Shown: positions 25,815 through 32,695 of the stretch, in pieces
Position numbering within the stretch: position 1 is the stretch's first letter
How the letters are laid out: the number at the start of each line of letters is the position of its first letter
Origin: Streptomyces griseosporeus
Lineage (GTDB): Bacteria > Actinomycetota > Actinomycetes > Streptomycetales > Streptomycetaceae
DNA: 64,000 nucleotides
Assembly: GCF_014656055.1 (NCBI RefSeq)
Contig: NZ_BNBR01000005.1
Coordinates: forward strand, 610,939 to 674,938
Direction: 5' to 3'
Position numbers and translations under genes: made by a program
Notes under the pieces: model-generated
Databases searched by the model: none
Told to the model about the DNA's origin: nothing
What the model saw: only the letters and a program-made list of their open reading frames with translations

Positions 25815-26648
25815 TCACGCGCTCGCGGGGCGGCGCCGGCTCGCGTACCAGACGAGGCCCGCTGTCGCCGCCGCGGCCGCGACGGCGACCGCCGCGACGA
25901 GCGCGGGACGCGTCGGCACCGACAGTCCCGGAATGCGCTTCTTGAGCCGGACCGGGCGGTGGAAGTCGAGGATCGGCCACCCGCGTGCGACGGCCTCGCG
26001 GCGCAGCGCGCGGTCCGGGTTCACGGCGTGCGGGTACCCGACGGACTCCAGCATCGGCAGGTCCGTCGCCGAGTCGCTGTAGGCGTAGCAGCGGGCGAGG
26101 TCGTACCCCTCGGACGCGGCGAGTTCCTTGATCGCCTCCGCCTTGGTGGGGCCGTAGGCGTAGTACTCCACCTCGCCGGTGAAGCAGCCGTCCTCGCCCA
26201 CGACCATGCGGGTGGCCACGACCCGGTCGGCGCCGAGCAGTTCGCCGATGGGTTCGACCACCTCCGCGCCCGACGTGGACACGATCACGACGTCCCGTCC
26301 GGCGGTGTGGTGCTCCTCGATGAGGGAGGCGGCCTCGTCGTAGATGATCGGGTCGATCAGGTCGTGCAGGGTCTCGGCGACGAGTTCCTTCACCTGCTGC
26401 ACGTTCCACCCGCGGCACAGCGCCGAGAGGTACTCGCGCATCCGCTCCATCTGGTCGTGGTCGGCGCCGCCCGCGAGGAAGACGAACTGGGCATATGCGG
26501 TACGCAGCACGGCTCGGCGGTTGATCAGTCCGCCCTGGTAGAAGGACTTGCTGAAGGTGAGCGTGCTCGACTTCGCAATGACCGTCTTGTCCAGATCAAA
26601 GAAGGCCGCTGTGCGGGGCAAGGAGTGGTTTTCCACGCCCCTGAGCAT
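25815..26648 (-). CDS. HAD-superfamily (HAD-IB, CicA-like) phosphatase with C-terminal membrane helix
   Basis: 277-aa haloacid-dehalogenase phosphatase. Motif I is FFDLDKT (the first Asp is the nucleophile), followed by VVIVSTSG (motif II) and YAYSDSATDLPML (motif IV acidic pair). After a basic segment, one C-terminal hydrophobic helix (ALVAAVAVAAAAATAGLVWY) should anchor it in the membrane. Family members dephosphorylate small molecules or lipid intermediates such as lysophosphatidate or phosphoserine. Homologues are annotated as morphological-differentiation-associated. The ATG at 26648 is chosen over GTG 26636; neither has a strong RBS. It lies opposite ssd, as in mycobacteria (Rv3661-Rv3660c). 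Confidence 0.9.
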   Translation of the reverse strand: MLRGVENHSLPRTAAFFDLDKTVIAKSSTLTFSKSFYQGGLINRRAVLRTAYAQFVFLAGGADHDQMERMREYLSALCRGWNVQQVKELVAETLHDLIDPIIYDEAASLIEEHHTAGRDVVIVSTSGAEVVEPIGELLGADRVVATRMVVGEDGCFTGEVEYYAYGPTKAEAIKELAASEGYDLARCYAYSDSATDLPMLESVGYPHAVNPDRALRREAVARGWPILDFHRPVRLKKRIPGLSVPTRPALVAAVAVAAAAATAGLVWYASRRRPASA

Positions 26649-27238
26649 AGGTGCAGCCCATTCGGCGTAAGGTGGGCGCGTGGGTTTGCCTGAGAGGCCT
26701 CTCGGGTACACCATGGAAGTCACGGATCGTTCGCGACCGTGCTAACCCGGTCCGACTCCTCCCCCCCCGAGTCGGCCGTGGAGACGACCCCCGCTCTCCC
26801 CCCCGGCGGGGGTCGTCGCATGTCCGGGTGGGTTTCTCATGGGGCTCCTCCCCCTCTCCGCAGTCCTCGCACGCGCCGGGCCACAGGGTCCGGCCCTTCC
26901 GTCATGCCCATGATCCCTAACGCTGTGTAGTCAGTGGGCTGCTCTGTGGAAGTCGTACACGCACCAGTACAGGGGTCACCGGTTTGGGTGACGGCGATAT
27001 TCACAACCACCGAGTTGTCCACAGTTATCGACCAAGATCCACACGATTTCCGGGATCGCTGCACCGTGATTCCCAACGCGTCCGGCCGACGGCCAGTTCC
27101 GGCCGGATCCGATTGCCGGACGCGTATGGCCGGTTTCCGTCGGCCGTTCATATGGAGGCCGCTTGCCGGTTCTTCACACGTTTGGGAATCGCGGGGCCCC
27201 AGGGGCCGCGCGACACGCAGCGAAGGGGGAAGCAAACC
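26649..27238. other. Divergent intergenic region between the HAD phosphatase and ssd, with hairpin and DnaA-box-like site
   Basis: This 590-bp region has reduced GC in its centre (26900-27060). It contains a strong hairpin at 26783-26817 (GACGACCCCCGC / GCGGGGGTCGTC). It also has TTGTCCACA at 27015-27023, identical to the Streptomyces DnaA-box consensus. No supported CDS. An in-frame ORF upstream of ssd from 26984 is not favoured because it lacks an RBS and conserved features. Confidence 0.45.
27015..27023 (+). promoter_or_regulatory. DnaA-box-like nonamer upstream of the ssd-tad operon
   Basis: TTGTCCACA matches the Streptomyces DnaA-box consensus exactly. A weaker relative (AGATCCACA) follows 20 bp downstream. 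The pair lies in an AT-richer promoter region about 220 bp before ssd. Confidence 0.35.
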
Positions 27239-28342
27239 GTGCCCGGAACCGTCACACACGACCCGCCGCCCGCCACCGGAGGCCGGCCCGGCCGGCCGCT
27301 GATCGTCACCGAGGACGCCGAACTCCTCGACGACCTGCTACGCCTGTGCGCGGCCGCCGGCGCCACACCCGAGGTCCACCACGGCCTGCCGGAACCCCGG
27401 GGGAACTGGGAGGCGGCACCCCTCGTCCTGGTCGGCGACGACGCCGCGGGCCGGGTCCGCGGGGCCGTCCGCCGCCGCGGCGTGGTGCTGGTCGGCCGCG
27501 ACCAGGACGACTCCGGGGTCTGGCGCAGAGCGGTCGAGATCGGCGCCGACCACGTCCTGATGCTCCCCGACGGGGAGCAGTGGCTCGTCGACCGCATCGC
27601 CGACGTCGCCGAGGGCGTCGGCCGGCCCGCCCTCACCGTCGGCGTCATCGGCGGACGCGGCGGCGCAGGCGCCTCCACGCTGGCCTGCGCGCTCGCCGTC
27701 ACCTCCGCGCGGGAGGGCCTGCGCACCCTGCTCGTCGACGCGGATCCGCTCGGCGGCGGACTCGACGTCCTGCTTGGCGGTGAGACCGCCGAAGGCCTGC
27801 GCTGGCCCGCCTTCGCCGCCTCCCGCGGCAGGGTCGGCGGCGGCGCCCTGGAGGAGTCGCTGCCCGAGCTGCACTCCCTGCGGGTCCTCAGCTGGGACCG
27901 GGGCGACCGCATCGACGTTCCGCCCCAGGCCGTACGGGCGGTGCTCGCCGCGGCCCGGCGCCGGGGCGGCACGGTCGTCGTCGACCTGCCCCGCCGCATC
28001 GACGGCGGCGTCACCGAGGTCCTCGCCCAGCTCGACCTCGCCCTCCTCGTCGTCCCCGGCGAACTGCGCGCCGTCGCCGCGGCCGGCCGGATCGCCTCCG
28101 CCGTCGGCATGGTCCTGCGCGATCTGCGCGTGGCGGTCCGCGCGCCCTACACGCCCGGACTCGACGACCGCGAAGTCGCCCGCCTGCTGCACCTCCCGCT
28201 GGCCGGAGAGGTACCCGTCGAGCCGGCCCTGCTGCGCCCCCGCGAGGGCAGCGCACCGCCCGGCGCGGCCCCGCGCGGCCCGCTCGCCCGCTTCTGCAAG
28301 GAGTTCTGGGAGCGCGCCCTGGTCGAGGCAGGTGGCGTATGA
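27239..28342 (+). CDS. ssd: Septum-site-determining protein Ssd (TadZ/CpaE-like ATPase)
   Basis: 367-aa MinD-superfamily ATPase of the Tad-associated TadZ/CpaE type. It has an N-terminal receiver-like half without clear phosphoacceptor geometry. The deviant Walker A is IGGRGGAGASTLA (signature Lys replaced by Arg; Ser for the P-loop Lys), followed by LLVDADPLGGGLD and VVVDLPRR. Loss of the P-loop lysine suggests ATP binding without normal hydrolysis. The GTG at 27239 has GGGGGA 8 nt upstream. It opens the tad operon and likely places the pilus machinery; mycobacterial Ssd also affects septation. It overlaps tadA by 4 bp. Confidence 0.88.
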   Translation: MPGTVTHDPPPATGGRPGRPLIVTEDAELLDDLLRLCAAAGATPEVHHGLPEPRGNWEAAPLVLVGDDAAGRVRGAVRRRGVVLVGRDQDDSGVWRRAVEIGADHVLMLPDGEQWLVDRIADVAEGVGRPALTVGVIGGRGGAGASTLACALAVTSAREGLRTLLVDADPLGGGLDVLLGGETAEGLRWPAFAASRGRVGGGALEESLPELHSLRVLSWDRGDRIDVPPQAVRAVLAAARRRGGTVVVDLPRRIDGGVTEVLAQLDLALLVVPGELRAVAAAGRIASAVGMVLRDLRVAVRAPYTPGLDDREVARLLHLPLAGEVPVEPALLRPREGSAPPGAAPRGPLARFCKEFWERALVEAGGV

Positions 28343-29724
28343 CCGGCCTCACCCCCACGGCCACACCCGACCTGCTCGACGGCGTACGGCAGTGGCTCGC
28401 CGCGAGCGGAGCGGAACCCACCCCCGCGCGCGTGGCGCAGGCGCTGCGCGAACAGGGACGGGTGCTCGGCGACCGGGAAGTCCTCGGCACGGCCGAACGG
28501 CTGCGTTCCGAACTGGTCGGCACCGGCCCTCTGGAGCCCCTGCTCGCCGACCCGTCGGTCACCGACGTCCTGGTGACCGCACCGGACCGGGTCTGGACCG
28601 ACCGCGGCGGCGGCCTGGAACGGGCCCCGGTGTCCTTCCCCGACGCGGCGTCCGTACGGCGCCTCGCCCAGCGCCTCGCCGCGGTCGCCGGACGCCGGCT
28701 CGACGACGCCCACCCGTGGGCCGACGCCCGGCTGCCGGACGGCACCCGGCTGCACGCGGTGCTGCCCCCGGTCGCCGTCGGCTGCACCTGCCTGTCACTG
28801 CGGGTGGTACGGCCGCGTGCCTTCACCCTCGCCGAACTGGTCGCGGCGGGCACCGTGCCGCCGGGCGGGGACCGGCTGCTGCGGGCGCTGGTCGACGCGC
28901 GGCTGTCGTTCCTGATCAGCGGCGGCACCGGCAGCGGCAAGACCACCCTGCTCAGCGCGCTGCTGGGGCTCGTCGGGCCGGGGGAGCGAATCGTCCTCGC
29001 CGAGGACTCCGCCGAGCTGCGCCCCGACCACCCGCACGTCGTCCGCCTGGAGACCCGGCCCGCCAACCAGGAGGGCGCCGGTCTCGTCACCCTGGAGGAC
29101 CTGGTCCGGCAGGCGCTGCGCATGCGGCCCGACCGGCTGGTCGTCGGCGAGGTGCGCGGCCCGGAGGTCGTCCATCTGCTGGCCGCCCTGAACACGGGCC
29201 ACGAAGGGGGCTGCGGCACGGTCCACGCCAACGCCGCGGGTGACGTGCCGGCCCGCCTGGAGGCGCTCGGCACGGCAGCCGGGCTGGACCGGGCCGCCCT
29301 GCACAGCCAGCTGGCCGCGGCCCTGTCCGTGGTGCTGCACCTCGTCCGCGACCGCACCGGACGGCGCCGCATCGCCGAGGTGCACGTCCTCGAACGGGAC
29401 TCGTCGGGGCTGGTGCGGACGGTACCGGCACTGCGGTGGGGCGAGGAGGCGTTCGTGCGGGAGCCCCGCTGGGAGCGGCTGCGGGGGCTGCTTCGGGGGC
29501 AGGGGGCGGTGACGGTGGGCTCGGGAGAGGAGACGACGGGTTCGGGGGGCTTGCAGGGTTCCGGGGGTTCCGGGGGTGTCGGGGGCTCGCGGGGCTTGCA
29601 GGGTTCTGGGGGTGTCAGGGGCTCGCGGGGCGCTGAGGGCTCGGTGGGCTCTGCGGACGCGGCGGACTTGCCGGGCTCGGCGGGCTGGCCTCGCTCTGTC
29701 GGTGAGGAGCGGCGTCATGGATGA
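28339..29724 (+). CDS. tadA: Tad pilus secretion ATPase TadA (VirB11/CpaF family)
   Basis: 461-aa secretion ATPase that powers Flp/Tad pilus assembly at the cytoplasmic face. Walker A is SGGTGSGKTTLL at about 193-204, then LAEDSAELRPDHPHVV (Asp box), RMRPDRLVVGEVRG (Walker B) and GHEGGCGTVHAN (His box). After about residue 385 there is a Gly/Ser-rich tail with GLQGSGG repeats, absent from typical TadA proteins. Translationally coupled to ssd and tadB. Confidence 0.93.
   Translation: MTGLTPTATPDLLDGVRQWLAASGAEPTPARVAQALREQGRVLGDREVLGTAERLRSELVGTGPLEPLLADPSVTDVLVTAPDRVWTDRGGGLERAPVSFPDAASVRRLAQRLAAVAGRRLDDAHPWADARLPDGTRLHAVLPPVAVGCTCLSLRVVRPRAFTLAELVAAGTVPPGGDRLLRALVDARLSFLISGGTGSGKTTLLSALLGLVGPGERIVLAEDSAELRPDHPHVVRLETRPANQEGAGLVTLEDLVRQALRMRPDRLVVGEVRGPEVVHLLAALNTGHEGGCGTVHANAAGDVPARLEALGTAAGLDRAALHSQLAAALSVVLHLVRDRTGRRRIAEVHVLERDSSGLVRTVPALRWGEEAFVREPRWERLRGLLRGQGAVTVGSGEETTGSGGLQGSGGSGGVGGSRGLQGSGGVRGSRGAEGSVGSADAADLPGSAGWPRSVGEERRHG
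29546..29640 (+). repeat. Short tandem repeats encoding the Gly/Ser tail of TadA
   Basis: GGCTTGCAGGGTTC followed by GGGGGT-type units occurs twice with about 51 bp spacing, plus GGTTCCGGG repeats. The frame is kept, so the tail is translated. Strong G-runs make slippage likely. Confidence 0.6.
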
Positions 29725-30682
29725 GACGCCGTGGGGCGCCGGACTGAGCGGTGCGGGTGCGGTGCCGTGGGGCGCCGGGGGGAGTGGTGCCGGGGTGTGG
29801 GGCGCGGGGGCCGGCGGTATGGCCGGGGCGTCCTGGAGCGCGGCCGTGGCGTGTCTGGGCGTGGCGGCGCTGCTGCTGAGCGGCGGCGGGTTCGGGGCGC
29901 GACGGGCGCGGCTGGTGCTGGCGGGCGGTGGTGTCGTGGTCCCCGGGCCGCCCACCTGGCCGGACGTCGCCGAGGAACTGCGGCGGATCCGCGGGCGCTG
30001 GCGCCCGGAGTGGTGGTCGGTCGTCGCCGGGCTGGTCCTCGCCGTGCTGGGTGCCTCGGTGCTGCCCGTCCTCGCGGGGATGGCAGGAGTGCCGTTGCTG
30101 AGGCGGGTGCGACGGGCCGCCGAGGCACGGCGCGCCCGGGAGCGGCGTGCCGACGCGGTCATCGCGCTCTGCGCGGCCCTGGCGGGGGAGGTGCGGTCCG
30201 GGCGGCAGCCGGGCGGCGCGCTGCTGCGGGCGGCGCGCGACTCCGGGGGCCTCGGCGAGGCCCAGGCGGCGGTGCTGGCCGCGGCACGGTTCGGCGGCGA
30301 CGTCCCCGCCGCGCTCGCCCAGGCGGCGCGGCAACCGGGCGCCGACGGCCTGCTGGGCCTCGCGGCCTGCTGGCGGGTCGCCGTGGACCAGGGCGCGGGA
30401 CTCGCGGCCGGGCTCGACCGGCTCGAAGCCGCCCTGCGCGCCGAGCGGGATCAGCGTGCCGACCTGAGAGCCCAGTTGGCGGGCCCGCGGGCGACCGCCG
30501 TGATGCTCGCCGCGCTACCGGTGCTCGGCCTGCTCCTCGGCACCGCGATGGGCGCGGACCCGCTGCACGTGCTGCTCCACACCCCGGCGGGCCTCGGCTG
30601 CCTGCTGGTCGGTGGCCTGCTGGAGGGCGCCGGGCTGTGGTGGGCGCTGCGGATCGTACGACGGGCGGAGGGCGTGGCATGA
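29717..30682 (+). CDS. tadB: Tad inner-membrane platform protein TadB-like
   Basis: 321-aa type II secretion F-domain membrane protein. The order is a Gly-rich N-terminus, hydrophobic helices at about 38-55 and 98-120, the cytosolic T2SSF helical domain (ALCAALAGEVRSGRQPGGALLRAAR), then a C-terminal helix pair. GAGGAG lies 7 nt before the ATG at 29717, and the start lies 8 bp inside tadA. An ATG at 29819 would remove the Gly-rich leader and is the main alternative. Confidence 0.85.
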   Translation: MDETPWGAGLSGAGAVPWGAGGSGAGVWGAGAGGMAGASWSAAVACLGVAALLLSGGGFGARRARLVLAGGGVVVPGPPTWPDVAEELRRIRGRWRPEWWSVVAGLVLAVLGASVLPVLAGMAGVPLLRRVRRAAEARRARERRADAVIALCAALAGEVRSGRQPGGALLRAARDSGGLGEAQAAVLAAARFGGDVPAALAQAARQPGADGLLGLAACWRVAVDQGAGLAAGLDRLEAALRAERDQRADLRAQLAGPRATAVMLAALPVLGLLLGTAMGADPLHVLLHTPAGLGCLLVGGLLEGAGLWWALRIVRRAEGVA

Positions 30683-31467
30683 GCGCGGAAGTTGTCCACA
30701 GGCTGGGGGTGGCGGTGGGGATCGTGCTCCTACTCGGATGGGCGGCGTCGCGGCTGGAGGAGGCGCGGCGCAGACGACGGACACGGCGGCGCGTGGCCGA
30801 ACTGCTCGGCCTGCGGACCGTCGCTGCCGGTCCCCGGCTGCGGGTGCGGGGAGGCGTGTGGCGGTGGCTGCCCGTGGTGGGCGTGGTGGGCGCCGGGTGG
30901 GTGCTCGTCGGCGGGGTCGCGGGCGTGGCGGTGGGAAGCGCCGGTGCCGTCGTACTCGGGTGGTGGCGCCAGCGTCAGGCGGCGGCCGACGGCTCCGCCG
31001 AGAAGGCCGACGCGCAGCGGGCGGCACGCCAACTCCCGCTCGCCGCCGATCTCCTGGCCGCGTGCATCGCCGCGGGCGCCGGACCGGTCGTCGCCGCCCG
31101 GGCCGTCGGCGAGGCGGTCGGCGGACCGGTGGGCGACGCGCTGGCCCACGGTGCGGCTGAGGTACGGCTCGGCGGCGAACCGGCCGAGGCCTGGCGAAGG
31201 TTGGGCGCCCTGCCGGGTGCCGAACCACTGGCCCGGCTGCTGGAGCGGGCCGGAGAGACGGGACTGCCCGCCGCGGGCCCGGTCGCCCGGCTAGCCGCCG
31301 ACGCCCGGGCCGGCTGGACCCGCACCGCCACGGAACGCGCGAGACGGGCCGCCGTCACGGTCACCGCGCCGGTGGGGCTGTGCTTCCTGCCCGCGTTCAT
31401 CGCGGTGGGCGTCCTGCCCGTGGTGATCGGACTCGCCGGTGAGGTGCTGGAAGGGGGTGGTGGATGA
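30679..31467 (+). CDS. tadC: Tad inner-membrane platform protein TadC-like
   Basis: 262-aa F-domain membrane protein. N-terminal helix (VAVGIVLLLGWAAS), a second pair at about 55-95, the conserved LPLAADLLAACIAAGAGPVVAARAVGEAVGGPVG module, and a C-terminal hydrophobic pair (LCFLPAFIAVGVLPVVIGLAGEVL). It overlaps tadB by 4 bp. It should form the pilus platform with TadB. Confidence 0.88.
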   Translation: MSAEVVHRLGVAVGIVLLLGWAASRLEEARRRRRTRRRVAELLGLRTVAAGPRLRVRGGVWRWLPVVGVVGAGWVLVGGVAGVAVGSAGAVVLGWWRQRQAAADGSAEKADAQRAARQLPLAADLLAACIAAGAGPVVAARAVGEAVGGPVGDALAHGAAEVRLGGEPAEAWRRLGALPGAEPLARLLERAGETGLPAAGPVARLAADARAGWTRTATERARRAAVTVTAPVGLCFLPAFIAVGVLPVVIGLAGEVLEGGGG

Positions 31468-31585
31468 CGTAGGCACCGGCCGAGGGCCGAGGGCCGAGGG
31501 CAGAGGGCAGAGGCGACAGCGACGTGTACAGCGACAACGACAGCGACTGAGAAGTGCGATAACGGCGAATCCCACGGGGGTTGAG

Positions 31586-31795
31586 ATGTACAAGGCGGTA
31601 CGGGCGCGGATGCGCGCCCTGGTGTGCAGGATGCGCGGGGCGCGGAGGGACGCGGGCATGGCCACGTCCGAGTACGCGATGGGGCTGCTGGCGGCGGTGG
31701 GTTTCGCCGCCGTGCTCTACAAGGTGGTGACCAGCGGACCGGTCGGCGAGGCGTTGCAGGCCGTGGTGAATCGAGCGCTCAGTGCGCAGGTGTGA
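31586..31795 (+). CDS. Flp-type prepilin (DUF4244)
   Basis: 69-aa pilin precursor. A basic leader with two Cys/Arg stretches ends in DAGMATSEYAMG. Cleavage after the Gly would yield a mature pilin starting MATSEYAMGLLAAVGFAAVLYKVVTS, with the Glu+5-like residue and hydrophobic stem of Flp/DUF4244 pilins. The ATG is preceded by GGGGGTTGAG. A noncoding 118-bp spacer with short GAGGGCCGAGGGC repeats separates it from tadC and may allow higher pilin expression. Confidence 0.85.
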   Translation: MYKAVRARMRALVCRMRGARRDAGMATSEYAMGLLAAVGFAAVLYKVVTSGPVGEALQAVVNRALSAQV

Positions 31796-32147
31796 CCGGG
31801 GCCGGGACGCCGGGTTCGTGACGGCCGAGTCGGCGGTGGTGCTGCCCGTGCTGGTGCTGTTCACCCTGGGGCTGGTGTGGGGGCTGCTCGTGGCCGCCGC
31901 CCAGATCCAGTGCGTGGACGCGGCCCGCACGGGGGCCCGCGCGGCGGCCCGTCAGGATCCGCCCGAGGCGGTGCTGCGGGTGGCCCGCGAGACCGCCCCG
32001 CGCGGCGCGCGGATCACCGTCACGCGGGAGGGCGACCAGGTCCGGGTGGCGGTCGTGGCCCGCCCGCCGTTGCTGCACGGGCTCTCCGTCGAACTGCGGG
32101 AGGAAGCGGTGGCGTTGGCGGAGGAGACGGTGGGGGCCGGAGCATGA
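31782..32147 (+). CDS. TadE-like pseudopilin/minor pilin
   Basis: 121-aa TadE-like protein. GFVTAESAVVLPVLVLFTLGLVWGLLVAAAQIQCVDAARTGARAAAR carries the class motif (AE-S at the start of one N-terminal membrane helix) and the conserved VDAARTGAR stretch after it. The GTG start at 31782 lies inside the 3' end of the pilin gene, so translation is coupled. Probably an extracytoplasmic minor pilin. Confidence 0.85.
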   Translation: MRRCDRGRDAGFVTAESAVVLPVLVLFTLGLVWGLLVAAAQIQCVDAARTGARAAARQDPPEAVLRVARETAPRGARITVTREGDQVRVAVVARPPLLHGLSVELREEAVALAEETVGAGA

Positions 32148-32695
32148 CCCGCCTGCACGTGAGCGCTCGTGTGGCCACCAGATGGCGGTCGGACCGCGGC
32201 TCCGCCACCGTCTGGAGCGTGGGTGCGATCACCGTGCTCTGTGTGGTGTTCGGCGTGCTGCTCGCCCTCGGGCAGGCCGTCGTGGCCCGGCACCGCGCGG
32301 CCGGTGGCGCGGACCTCGCCGCGCTCGCCGCCGCCGACCACTGGGCGGAGGGCGGCACGGCGGCCTGCGCCCGGGCGGAGAAGGTGGCGCGGGCGCAGGG
32401 GGCGCGGCTGGTGCGGTGCGCGATCGTCGGGGAGACCTCGGAGGTGACGGCGGCGTCGGGACGGGGGCCGTTCGCCGCGGAGGTCAGATCCCGGGCGGGC
32501 CCTGCGGGGCCCGCCGACCCTGCGGCGCCCCCTCCCCCCGAGCCCCAGGCTCCTCCTGCGTACGGGGCGCCCCCGGCTCGTCCCGGGGCACCCCTGCCTC
32601 CTCCGCCGGGCCCCCCGGCTCGTCCCGGGGCACCCCCACCTCCTCCGCCGGGCCCTCCGGCTCCTCCACCGGTGCCCCCCGCAGCAGCACCGTGA
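32144..32695 (+). CDS. TadE-like protein of the helicase/secretion neighbourhood (Rv3654c-like), with proline-rich tail
   Basis: 183-aa protein. DRGSATVWSVGAITVLCVVFGVLLALGQAVVARHRAAGGADLAALAAADH is the membrane helix plus the ADLAALAAA motif of Rv3654c-type TadE-like proteins (family usually about 110-120 aa). The last 65 residues are an added Pro/Gly/Ala tail (APPARPGAPLPPPPGPP) read from 42-bp DNA repeats. These 212 bp lie antisense to the 3' end of the helicase gene. Overlaps the preceding gene by 4 bp. Confidence 0.8.
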   Translation: MTRLHVSARVATRWRSDRGSATVWSVGAITVLCVVFGVLLALGQAVVARHRAAGGADLAALAAADHWAEGGTAACARAEKVARAQGARLVRCAIVGETSEVTAASGRGPFAAEVRSRAGPAGPADPAAPPPPEPQAPPAYGAPPARPGAPLPPPPGPPARPGAPPPPPPGPPAPPPVPPAAAP

